A DNA stretch of 41,230 nt. It comes from Phoronis australis (lineage: Eukaryota > Phoronida > Phoronidae). Below, in pieces: positions 31,601-35,933 of this stretch (its first letter is position 1; each line of letters begins with the position of its first letter). A model generated the notes under the pieces. That model was not told the DNA's origin and did no database searches. It saw only the letters and a program-made list of their open reading frames with translations. The stretch is from the NCBI GenBank assembly GCA_002633005.1, contig NMRA01000382.1, positions 393,026 to 434,255 on the forward strand, read 5' to 3'. A program made the position numbers and the translations under genes.

Positions 31601-32637
31601 TACAAAACAAGCGGTAACATTTGCATGCTGTATGAGACAATATGTGAAGAAAATTACTGATATTATGTAAGGTATTAGGTGTTGCTAGTACACGAGAATA
31701 TTCTCTGAAGCAGAAGTCCGAATAACAAGACATTCCAAGAATACAGAAAGTCATTACTTCCTATGGTCAATCGCGTAACAAGAATCAGGCCAGGATACTG
31801 CACCCCTTTTCATCTTAGACAAAAATTGAACTACGAGGAGCATACATGTACATTGTATACAGTACATGCCTTCATAAACAAACAAACAATCAAGTTACGA
31901 CGAAATTAATTAGAATGCTCTTTTAAAGTCACTTTAAAGGGTCATCCGGATGTTGTACATTTAACACAACGGGAGTTCCAAGTCGTGGTAGAATGTTCAT
32001 CAGTCATACTTGTCAAAATAATGCTTTTCTTCTTCACAAAAACTTGTGTGCTTGGTTTGTACTGTGTCGACTTCTGATCATTGCGAATCAGAACAGCATC
32101 GCAAACCCTAACGTTACACTTACACGTACACTGTATAGGGTACTTTTACAGGTTTATGGGTACACTTACTTGCACACGTATACATACAATTGTAAATACT
32201 CGTGTTTATGCGCTGCTTAAGTGTTGCTCACAAAATGTACATTGTCATGTTACAGATGTAGTTGTGAAGTGAAGATAAGATACAAGATCAACGGAACTGT
32301 AAAGACGCTCGGCGTTGCCGCTGAACTGGCAGCTAGGCCAAAATACTTCGCTTGCGGTAGCCACGTCAGCCAATGCAAGAACCAGTGTAGAACGGCTGCT
32401 GGTAAGGCCCTTGCTGGTGAAGAGACAGCAGTAACTTTGGTGGATGCGAACATCGCCAACAATGTCTGTATGCTTCTGAACACGACAGTGCCTAAGCCAG
32501 GCGCCTTAGTGTACACCGAGTACGACGTGGGAAGGGGAAGCCGGGAAGACCCTCTGGGAAATGTCTGTTGTTTTGTAACTCCTGAGGCATACTGGGCATT
32601 TGGACTTCCGCCAATCCTTGCGACCTTGTGTAAATAG
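4558..32637 (+). CDS. Nine-exon gene for a secreted protein with eight tandem cysteine-rich domains (about 901 aa)
   Basis: Joining 4558-4628, 9095-9397, 11074-11397, 12246-12563, 12913-13230, 16503-16838, 20039-20359, 22771-23103 and 32256-32637 gives 2706 nt with one open frame. Every junction has GT donors and AG acceptors and every intron is phase 2. The protein has a signal peptide (residues 1 to about 18), then eight domains at about 25-125, 126-233, 234-339, 340-445, 446-557, 558-664, 665-775 and 776-901. The typical pattern is C-x(1-2)-C ... C-x(6-7)-C-x3-C ... C ... CC, implying four disulfides per domain. Several N-glycosylation sequons are present and no transmembrane helix is visible, so it is probably secreted. 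I do not recognise the family and no enzymatic motif is evident. Exon order and use are inferred from sequence; alternative ends or missed exons in the long introns are possible. Confidence 0.78.
6843..7000 (+). repeat. Left terminal inverted repeat with ETS/CRE-like motif
   Basis: About 158 bp, nearly identical to the complement of 8379-8535. It contains CCGGAAGTGACGTTTTAGG at 6963-6981, a composite resembling ETS (CCGGAAGT) followed by a CRE half-site (TGACGT). The plus-strand ORF begins about 200 bp downstream, so this terminal repeat may also act as its promoter (inference). Confidence 0.8.
7177..7572 (+). CDS. P2X7-tail-like zinc-binding domain protein encoded in transposon
   Basis: A 131-residue ORF starting at the first ATG (AAAATGGCT). 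Residues 1-70 are acidic and Ser-rich (SDSSVSDGD, SSGDEEFF). Residues 71-89 carry W-C-x-C-x2-C-x2-MPT-x3-C-x-CC, the cysteine signature of the C-terminal cytoplasmic domain of vertebrate P2X7 receptors, which also occurs in invertebrates as short stand-alone proteins. The family normally continues well past this point. Here similarity fades after about residue 108 (KWTSGI), where the frame runs antisense into the transposase gene, so the C-terminus is probably an artefact of an internal deletion. Its role in transposition is unknown. The element arrangement suggests a normal cargo or accessory gene. Confidence 0.68.
   Translation: MAGVGDPYHSDSSVSDGDLVHSSGDEEFFHGHSVGGYMFEPEYNEAEYAQAQAAVERNEAATEDRRGDTSWCKCTVCVVMPTSMECLCCSEFDEAKPLLDMVKWTSGIPRTEEQLSHLPECPATHSHWMVT
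7263..8270 (-). CDS. THAP-domain transposase fragment (Kolobok-like), C-terminally truncated
   Basis: 335-residue frame. Residues 1-92 are a full THAP zinc finger: C6/C10 in WCVPGC, CFP at 25-27, W36, then C60 and H63 in VCGKHF, ending with an IP-x-V in place of the usual AVPTIF. Residues 100-195 are a Ser/Pro-rich linker. Residues 216-249 form a second zinc ribbon, CQVCG followed by C-x3-H and W (CVAGHSGKW), as seen upstream of the catalytic core in this transposase group. From about residue 252 the sequence is antisense to the plus-strand ORF and meaningless, so the DDE core is deleted. The protein could still bind DNA. The start lies 109 bp inside the right terminal repeat, which may supply the promoter. 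Confidence 0.75.
   Translation of the reverse strand: MPHCWCVPGCTNYQLTRALGVPLHCFPMDDTLRRSWLVRVKNAALPVHATYKAVENYRVCGKHFLPSDYERDLYTELMKVPAKQRLKKVAIPSVLIPGSAPSPPLRIAYLKREASRAVASTVTGASGGTSSTVTRASERTPERAIPGTSSDSPCAVFSSPEPLSSPAAILSSGSDYRPSSTPSEEDSSSSSEQIGEPNFDKFIVDLSKVLELFRRCQVCGEGVTRHDVSSLGAQVTIQWECVAGHSGKWDSCSSVRGMPEVHLTMSSSGLASSNSEQHKHSIEVGITTHTVHLHQDVSPRLSSVAASFLSTAACACAYSASLYSGSNMYPPTECP
8379..8535 (-). repeat. Right terminal inverted repeat with ETS/CRE-like motif
   Basis: Inverted partner of 6843-7000. The complement of CCGGAAGTGACGTTTTAGG lies at about 8398-8416, placing the composite motif upstream of the minus-strand THAP start at 8270. The left side has the same geometry relative to the plus-strand ORF. 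Confidence 0.8.
9095..9397 (+). CDS. Exon 2: divergent first cysteine-rich domain
   Basis: 303 nt, 101 codons, phase 2 at both ends (acceptor TTCTTTAG, donor CC|GTAAGT). It encodes residues 25-125: C-x-C, then Cys at the standard C-x6-C-x3-C cluster (CRDLQFRCPSQC), C in NQVC, an extra C in NGCQL, and CC near the end. Nine cysteines instead of eight, and two extra codons after CC before the donor, mark it as the most divergent repeat. It may cap the N-terminus of the tandem array. Confidence 0.72.
9398..11073 (+). other. Intron 2
   Basis: 1.7 kb phase 2 intron ending CTCTTTTTTCAG. It contains T-rich runs around 10298-10329 and no recognised gene or transposon. Confidence 0.6.
11074..11397 (+). 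CDS. Exon 3: type A cysteine-rich domain
   Basis: 324 nt, 108 codons, phase 2-2; acceptor TTTTTTCAG, donor GG|GTAAGA. It encodes residues 126-233. Type A hallmarks: C-x2-C at the start (CRAC), a PYYPC third cysteine, C-x7-C with FADC, a VTSLTAQKFC segment that matches VDSVSAQKVC of exon 6, a PGA/PGL turn, and terminal CCG. It lacks the N-glycosylation sequon conserved after the DC in the other two type A exons. Confidence 0.75.
11398..12245 (+). other. Intron 3 with ACATGT microsatellite
   Basis: Phase 2 intron of 848 bp. It holds a short GTACAT tandem array at about 11617-11638 and a second ACATGTACATGT at about 11519-11530. No genes. Confidence 0.65.
11617..11638. repeat. (TACATG)n microsatellite
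   Basis: Uninterrupted run of the self-complementary TACATG/ACATGT unit, about 3.5 copies. This is the longest example of a short palindrome that is scattered through the whole window. Confidence 0.85.
12246..12563 (+). CDS. Exon 4: type B cysteine-rich domain
   Basis: 318 nt, 106 codons, phase 2-2; acceptor TTTTCAG, donor GG|GTATGT. It encodes residues 234-339 with C-x-C-x27-C-x6-C-x3-C-x26-C-x34-CC. The SFDQASGNKVC and VVYSSYNYG segments align with FGNFDANSRRKIC and SVYSQYKFG in exon 5, so the fold is conserved although most other residues differ. One NST sequon is present. The 349 bp intron to exon 5 is the shortest in the gene. Confidence 0.8.
12564..12912 (+). other. Intron 4
   Basis: 349 bp phase 2 intron between two type B exons, donor GTATGT, acceptor TTTTCATAG. 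Purine-rich in its middle (12690-12800). No other content is seen. Confidence 0.75.
12913..13230 (+). CDS. Exon 5: type B cysteine-rich domain
   Basis: 318 nt, 106 codons, phase 2-2; acceptor CATAG, donor GG|GTAAGA. It encodes residues 340-445, C-x-C-x28-C-x6-C-x3-C-x26-C-x33-CC. It is clearly closest to exon 7 (shared CNLKA start, VYSQYKFG against LYSEYQFG, LDPLGIVCC against LDYLGSVCC). With exon 6 it forms a B-A pair that is repeated as exons 7-8. Confidence 0.82.
14050..14210. mobile_element. hAT-like miniature element (161 bp)
   Basis: Starts CAGGGGCGGATCCAGG and ends with the complement of CAGTGTCGGATTTAGAGGGG. It is flanked by CAAAA and CATAA, a 5 bp duplication with one mismatch. It matches the elements at 17501 and 35602 in its ends and in its internal G/C-rich GGGGGGCATGGCC motif. 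CAGNGGCGG ends are typical of hAT elements, and some hAT groups use 5 bp duplications. Non-coding. Confidence 0.7.
15467..15690 (-). pseudogene. THAP-domain transposase relic
   Basis: Reading leftward, one frame gives CVSGGCSNSS with F shortly after (zinc ligands 1 and 2 and the F/P region). A second frame gives QKWHRFVRRTR with the conserved Trp. The first frame then resumes with LCSAHFEDSC, the Cys/His that complete the C2CH site. At least two frameshifts therefore separate the parts, and a stop follows soon after. It is distinct from the other THAP copies in this window, being closer to the CSAHF type. No terminal repeats could be assigned, so the parent element is unknown. Confidence 0.6.
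16503..16838 (+). CDS. Exon 6: type A cysteine-rich domain
   Basis: 336 nt, 112 codons, phase 2-2; acceptor TTTCACCAG, donor GG|GTAAGC. It encodes residues 446-557. C-x2-C start (KCLAC), DCSQ third Cys, C-x3-C in KCGKDC, a sequon immediately after (NAT), SAQKVC, PGLRVEVTYDIGD, and CC at the end. It is roughly 60 percent identical by eye to exon 8, much closer than to exon 3, indicating a recent duplication. A His run in GDNHHHHF is replaced by NKYHYF in exon 8. Confidence 0.83.
17042..17360 (+). CDS. Possible alternative terminal exon
   Basis: Just downstream of exon 6 an open frame of about 105 codons ends at a TGA at 17358-17360. An acceptor GTGTTAG| at 17041 would join it to exon 6 in the required phase 2, adding a hydrophilic tail with only three cysteines (RRLACGET, LQLGCAQ, SSECVS) and two sequons (NVT, NSS). 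The protein would then end after domain 5. However, a stronger acceptor TTTTACAG lies 7 bp upstream and would give Cys-stop at once. No family match was recognised. The segment looks coding in composition but may be spurious. Confidence 0.3.
17501..17771. mobile_element. hAT-like miniature element (271 bp)
   Basis: Begins CAGTGGCGGATTTAGG and ends CCTGGATCTGCCCCTG, imperfect inverted ends. A perfect 5 bp target duplication CGACT occurs at 17496-17500 and 17772-17776. It shares the GGGGCAAGGGGGCCATGG block near its end with the copies at 14050 and 35602. No coding capacity. Confidence 0.8.
19109..19485. mobile_element. Probable second copy of the palindromic element
   Basis: Left edge CATGCGAACACCAGGGGGTGG and right edge TTCGAGCCACCCTCC...CTGGGCGCGCACATG resemble the ends of 3495-3756 in opposite orientation. 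Internal words such as GGCGAATGCATAATTCAT are also shared. The match is diffuse and the borders are approximate. Confidence 0.35.
20039..20359 (+). CDS. Exon 7: type B cysteine-rich domain
   Basis: 321 nt, 107 codons, phase 2-2; acceptor TTGATTGCAG, donor AG|GTAAGA. It encodes residues 558-664. CNCNLKA start, C-x28-C-x6-C-x3-C-x26-C, final VCC. Closest relative is exon 5. The final split codon gives Arg rather than Gly before exon 8. One NET sequon. Together with exon 8 it repeats the exon 5-6 module. Confidence 0.82.
20360..22770 (+). other. Intron 7
   Basis: 2.4 kb AT-rich phase 2 intron, acceptor TTTTTACCAG. An open frame at 22423-22707 has five cysteines but ends in a stop directly at a GTAAGC and does not fit the phase, so it is not called. 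No transposon was recognised. Confidence 0.6.
22771..23103 (+). CDS. Exon 8: type A cysteine-rich domain
   Basis: 333 nt, 111 codons, phase 2-2; acceptor TTTTTACCAG, donor GG|GTAAGT. It encodes residues 665-775. KCQAC start, HCSRR third Cys, TCEQSC with an adjacent NAT sequon, a further NVT sequon, SAQRVC, PGLRVEVNYDVGD and terminal VCC. It is the close paralogue of exon 6, and the identical acceptor context (CACCAG/TACCAG then GAA.TG) also points to a duplicated exon. Confidence 0.83.
23715..24660. repeat. Tandem repeat, about 140 bp unit, seven copies
   Basis: The AGTGGTGGG-like core recurs at about 23797, 23939, 24069, 24208, 24353, 24494 and 24634, spacings 130-145 bp. Each unit also contains GCCAGACA-type sequence before the core and a GGTAACC...GAAACCA...TTGC block. 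Adjacent units alternate between two variants (ATCTAGTGGTGGG and TTCAGTGGTGGG types), so the true period is about 280 bp. Confidence 0.8.
25186..25205 (+). other. G-rich tract
   Basis: Two G runs of four or five separated by C, then TTCT and five more G. It could form G-rich secondary structure but has only three long runs. No functional assignment. Confidence 0.35.
25572..27255 (-). mobile_element. TTAA/THAP transposon copy 2 (Kolobok-like), inverted
   Basis: The element occupies 25576-27251 between TTAA at 25572-25575 and 27252-27255. It is the reverse-complement homologue of 424-2110, aligned from end to end at similar length (1676 against 1687 bp) with many substitutions and small indels. 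The THAP end is on the right, so it is oriented on the minus strand. It is non-autonomous. The two copies form a large inverted repeat about 25 kb apart that brackets most of the cysteine-rich gene. Confidence 0.78.
26870..27077 (-). pseudogene. THAP-domain relic of transposon copy 2
   Basis: Starts MLRCIVPACPN, the usual THAP opening with C-x4-C, then hits a stop and a frameshift. Another frame continues with RESEMLKEWLMVVKNE (conserved Trp), then KYEAVKHLRVCGMQ, where the expected H-F after VCG has mutated. It is more complete than the copy 1 relic and includes the segment deleted there, but it is still non-functional. Confidence 0.68.
27545..28180 (-). repeat. Interspersed repeat, copy a (inverted relative to 29885-30535)
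   Basis: Matches the reverse complement of 29885-30535 over about 650 bp with moderate divergence. Examples are TTAAGTTTTCAC, ATTATCACCTAAAAAG, CATATCTTCGATGAAGC, GAATTCCAACTCCAC and TATTTGCTGTATTTT. It contains a CpG-rich GCGAGACCGAGCGAAGCGC section and AAATGGCGTCC, resembling a promoter and first exon, with GG|GTATGT after it. No long ORF. Confidence 0.7.
28770..28860 (+). repeat. Short degenerate minisatellite
   Basis: About three imperfect copies of an ACTCCGAATGTCCATT-like unit of 17-20 bp, followed by decayed copies. Non-coding. Confidence 0.5.
29408..29597 (+). pseudogene. THAP-domain relic of transposon copy 3
   Basis: Opens MLWCIVHACPNYATVRKAGT, retaining the first two zinc-ligand Cys, then shifts frame inside the FRFP region to FRFPRESEMLSNWLAVVKNE with the Trp. 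A stop follows, and YEAVKHLRVCGW appears in another frame. The third Cys remains but the His-Phe is disrupted. Non-functional. Confidence 0.65.
29885..30535 (+). repeat. Interspersed repeat, copy b
   Basis: Inverted homologue of 27545-28180, sitting inside transposon copy 3 in place of about 640 bp of its interior. Either an independent element inserted with loss of host sequence, or a piece of a longer master element retained here. No clear target duplication at the edges. Confidence 0.65.
30699..31187. mobile_element. 489 bp terminal-inverted-repeat element
   Basis: Left end 30699-30770 and right end 31117-31187 are inverted repeats of about 71 bp. They share ATCGTCTGCTAAAGTAGGT, ACTGAGTATAATG and GGATC and have few mismatches. 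An AAGCT word flanks both sides (30694-30698; about 31189-31193, off by one base) and may be the target duplication. The interior has no transposase but includes a tRNA-like segment. Superfamily not identified. Confidence 0.72.
30840..30905 (-). other. tRNA-like sequence with polymerase III B box
   Basis: On the minus strand there is a B-box match GGTTCGAAACC (perfect to GGTTCGANNCC) and, about 45 bases upstream, TGGTTGGTGTAGTGG, which resembles an A box/D arm. The T-stem and acceptor stem do not pair properly, so this is a tRNA-derived or tRNA-like segment rather than a working tRNA gene. Confidence 0.5.
31487..31510. repeat. Perfect short hairpin
   Basis: TTCTAGAGCCC and GGGCTCTAGAA separated by TC, an 11 bp perfect stem. 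Function unknown. Confidence 0.7.
32256..32637 (+). CDS. Exon 9: terminal type B cysteine-rich domain with C-terminal tail
   Basis: Acceptor ATGTTACAG, phase 2 start, stop TAG at 32635-32637. It encodes residues 776-901. CSC start, C-x6-C-x3-C (CGSHVSQCKNQC), C after 26 residues (NNVC), a VYTEYDVG segment and NVCC. Instead of a donor after CC the frame runs on for 21 residues containing an aromatic/Pro-rich stretch and one last Cys (ATLCK). NGT and NTT sequons are present. No AATAAA occurs close by; an ATTAAA variant is at 32943. Confidence 0.78.
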
Positions 32638-33216
32638 ACTATTTAACGAGTTCCATGAAATTTGCTGCTCACGACAACAACTTAACGAATGTAATTTTGA
32701 ATCGTACCTTAACTTTATTGATATCAGTGACGTCTTAAACATGGTGTGTTGGGGGATATGATCTACCCCAATAACATGGTGTGACATTCTTACCAATGAT
32801 TTGCGTGCTTCAGGAAAGGAACAGTTTAGAGAAAAATCACAGCGAAACATGGAGAAGACATAAAATTCACGAAAAAGTGCTTCATTCACACTTTGAGGTC
32901 CCTGGCCATAACATCGATCGTATTTTGCAGCATAGAACGTCTATTAAATTGCATTTGAAAACATACATTTTATCTTTCATAAAGCACAACTTCTGCAGAG
33001 CATGTTAATTCAATAGAGTTTTAAATTCAAGTAGGAAATTTTAAGGAATCCAAAACTGTACTGTATTTCTCCAGGGACCCCCCTCTCTCTAAAGGGTTAC
33101 GGAGCCATCCCTCGCATCCCTTTTGCTCATTTTCGAGATTGTTAATAGCTTGAACAAATTGAAAACCTGGCATATAGCATTCAATTGCTGCTAATTTCCG
33201 CTTTTTTGGATTTACT

Positions 33217-33320
33217 TTCATTTCATTTCATTTATTTGCACTCGAGACCATAGGCCCACAGTACGTATATAACATACCGGGTCTATACAATACAATACAT
33301 TGAGTACGCATACACAAGCA
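33217..33320 (-). mobile_element. Probable LINE/SINE 3' tail
   Basis: Read on the minus strand, a G/C-mixed segment (ACCCGGTATGTTATATACG) is followed by AATAAATGAAATGAAATGAAA, i.e. a polyadenylation-like signal running into a short ATGAA tandem tail. This arrangement is typical of 3' ends of CR1/L2-type LINEs and SINEs that borrow them. No reverse transcriptase sequence is present. Confidence 0.4.
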
Positions 33321-34902
33321 TGTACTATTCTAAGCATCCATAATTTTTGTCTGTGTATAGAGGCGTAATACACAAACGTTTCGGCACTCAAGGATGGGAA
33401 ATCCTCAAAGGTGCAATTTTTTGGAAATTTAGGATTCGTTCACACTGAGTTGTCCAACCCATGGATGACATCCCAAGCATCCACTCCTGTTTTATTGATC
33501 ATTTCGTAAGATCCCGCTCATGAAGAGAGTGTCCATTGTTTTCTGGCTGGCATCTAAATACTAAAAAAGACAATAGACAGATTCGTAGAAAATCTTTAGC
33601 GATTAGGAGGTAAGATGGTAAGAACTGGTTATGCTTCAGCGAGTTTAGTTGCAAGCTGAAATAAGCAAAATCAAGCTTTTCCCTAATAATAATAACGTAT
33701 TTTGCTTACCTATAAAACAGTAAAAAATATTAATAAGAGTTNACCTACAGCTCTGTGAAGTCGTGTGTATTGCCCGGTTAGTACATGTAGTTCTGACTTG
33801 TAGGAGAACATATTGTAAGTACTGTCACCACGCAATATTTTGTCATATGACTACGAAAGGTATTTCAAACTCCCTATTTATAAAGTTCCCACGTTTTGAG
33901 TTCACATTTTTTGTAAAAACCAAGGCCTTTATACATTAATCATTCACATACGTTGATGACTAGAGGACGTTGTAAACAACACTAGCCAATCATAGTATAG
34001 GAACTTATTTTGATGCCCGCAGAGATTGTAGATTATCTACAGGTATTTCACCCGCGTACCAGAGTGTCTGAACAGTTAAAACAATGTATCCACAGTCTTT
34101 AAAAAAGTGAACTCTAAAAATGTCATTGCAAGCATAGAATGTATAAGAGTATTTCCGGAATTTTCCATGGATTCTGAAAACAATAGTTAAAAGTTTTAAG
34201 GAGTAATTAGTGAATTTATCAGAAAAACGTTTTAACCAAAATTTGTACAGTATGCTTCGTTTATGGTGAAAGAAATATATTGAAAGGCGTCATCAGAGGG
34301 AAATACATTCCAGTTAATCAATCTGGCTTCAGTTGAAATTTATTTTTCTACTAATTTTACCCGAAATGAAGTTCGCCGAAAAGTGTCTTTCACTTTTGCC
34401 ATGGTTTTGGCACGAATCATCGAACGCCATTTTTAAGATCAAGTTCTCAGTGGCATAAAATACTGGGTAAATGGACACGACAGGCAAGAAAACTGAGTAC
34501 ACATGTAACACGCGTCTTTTTTTCTACAAAAAGTACAACCACAATTGACCTATCGCTAGGATTATGAAGGACGGCTTAATTGACCAATCAGAACGCAGCA
34601 TTCTTGGTACACCTTTGTCAGCGTTTCCAAGCCGCCATTTTACCCGACAAACCACACGCAGTCGAGTAAAACTTACTTTAGTCTGTAGCTCAAGAAATTG
34701 TTCTCTAAGAATGGGGAAACCGTGTTGATATGACGTGTGTAGCCTCGACAGCCGTTATGCTGCTCCAGAATAATATCCCGTCATTTTTGGCATGTCCTAA
34801 GCCGAAAAATGATGTTGAAAAGCGTAAACTATGGATCAAACTGCCTGTACGGCCACACGAGCAGCTGAACTTAGCGATAACTCGAAGGCTATAACATACA
34901 CA

Positions 34903-34916
34903 TATATATATATATT
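34903..34916. repeat. (TA)n microsatellite
   Basis: Short alternating TA run preceded by CACA. Simple repeat with no further information. Confidence 0.7.
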
Positions 34917-35601
34917 AGTTCCAAGATACGCACTTTTCAGCTTGGTGGCTATGGTGCAGGGCTATCTCAGATTTTGACTCCCCAGTTGGCTACGTCTGGC
35001 CGCCTTTGTCTCGGCACCTGCTGGATCTCAGCACTCTAGCGGTAGTCCCCGGAAACTGTTGTTTTTAAGGACATTTTTATTTTATGTTTTTTTTTATTTA
35101 TTTCAACCTAATGGACATTATTTTGTTTCGTATCAGAGGTACATTTTTGTTATTCATAAACCGTAAGCTGGCGTTCAACTGAACTTCTCTCCCGGTCAAA
35201 ATTCAGAGATTCGATCGGCACAGGGAAGGGCACTGGATTACTGCCGGAACTCAAAGCCTTGGTCGAGCTGTTGTCACTAAAAATAAACTGTTGAATTACT
35301 TTTTGACGTGTACCTCTAGCATACACTATGTCTGTAGAGTTAGAGAGAGCTCATTTTGGTGTGGTTCAAACATGATACTTAGATTTATGAAGCTTTAAAA
35401 AAGAATTTGAGTCATTTTTGTAACATACCCTATGTTTGCAACTACCACACCAAACTTGTAATCTTTTGTAACCATACCACGACTTAGTGATCATGGTACC
35501 TTCAAAATTAAATGAAAGCCATCTTTATGGAATGAAACTACAAAAAATGCCAAGTTCATAAGAAGGTAGGCCTAATTTAAATGTCTTAATGGTGGAAATT
35601 C

Positions 35602-35928
35602 CATAGGCGGATTTAGGGGGGATCATCGGCCCCCCCCCCCCCCCTTGGCTGCCGCAAGCAAAATGAAACAGCAAGAGCGTGAGGAAATATTGAGTTCAAT
35701 AACTAGGACCTGTAGCGGAAGAGGGGGGGCTCAGACCCCAGATCGCTGCGGAATCGGTGTTCCTGTTTTTTTAGTCCACCGATAGATTTTCTGAACAGAA
35801 GGTCCAACGGTCTACATCCCTGGCCCCGTGCAAATTACGGGCCGCCTGTCCACATACAATCGCACTTTGCCCAATTCCACGAGGCAACATATGTTGGGCC
35901 CCCCTGTGGTATCATAGATCCACCACTG
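35602..35928. mobile_element. hAT-like miniature element (327 bp)
   Basis: Begins CATAGGCGGATTTAGG and ends GATCCACCACTG, with a perfect 5 bp target duplication AATTC at 35597-35601 and 35929-35933. It contains a run of about 16 C at 35630-35645 and a GGGGGGGCTCAGACCCC inverted motif. Same family as the elements at 14050 and 17501 by end sequence and G/C blocks. Non-coding. Confidence 0.72.
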
Positions 35929-35933
35929 AATTC

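Larger units (their letters stand above)
23104..32255 (+). other. Intron 8 (9.2 kb, transposon-rich)
   Basis: Largest intron, phase 2, acceptor ATGTTACAG. It holds a tandem array, an inverted TTAA/THAP copy, a broken third copy, an interspersed repeat pair and a 489 bp inverted-repeat element, each listed separately. An open frame near 24732-24889 ends in a CC-containing tail (FFSCCDLL) but its acceptor is phase 1, so it is not accepted as an exon. The N at 28423 marks unresolved sequence. Confidence 0.6.
32638..35596. other. Gene-free downstream flank
   Basis: No coding segment could be supported. It includes the LINE-like tail at 33217-33320, an ambiguous base at 33742, a (TA)n run at about 34903-34916, and a CCAAT/CCGCCATTTT-containing stretch at 34585-34640 that looks promoter-like but leads into no recognised gene. 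Confidence 0.5.
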
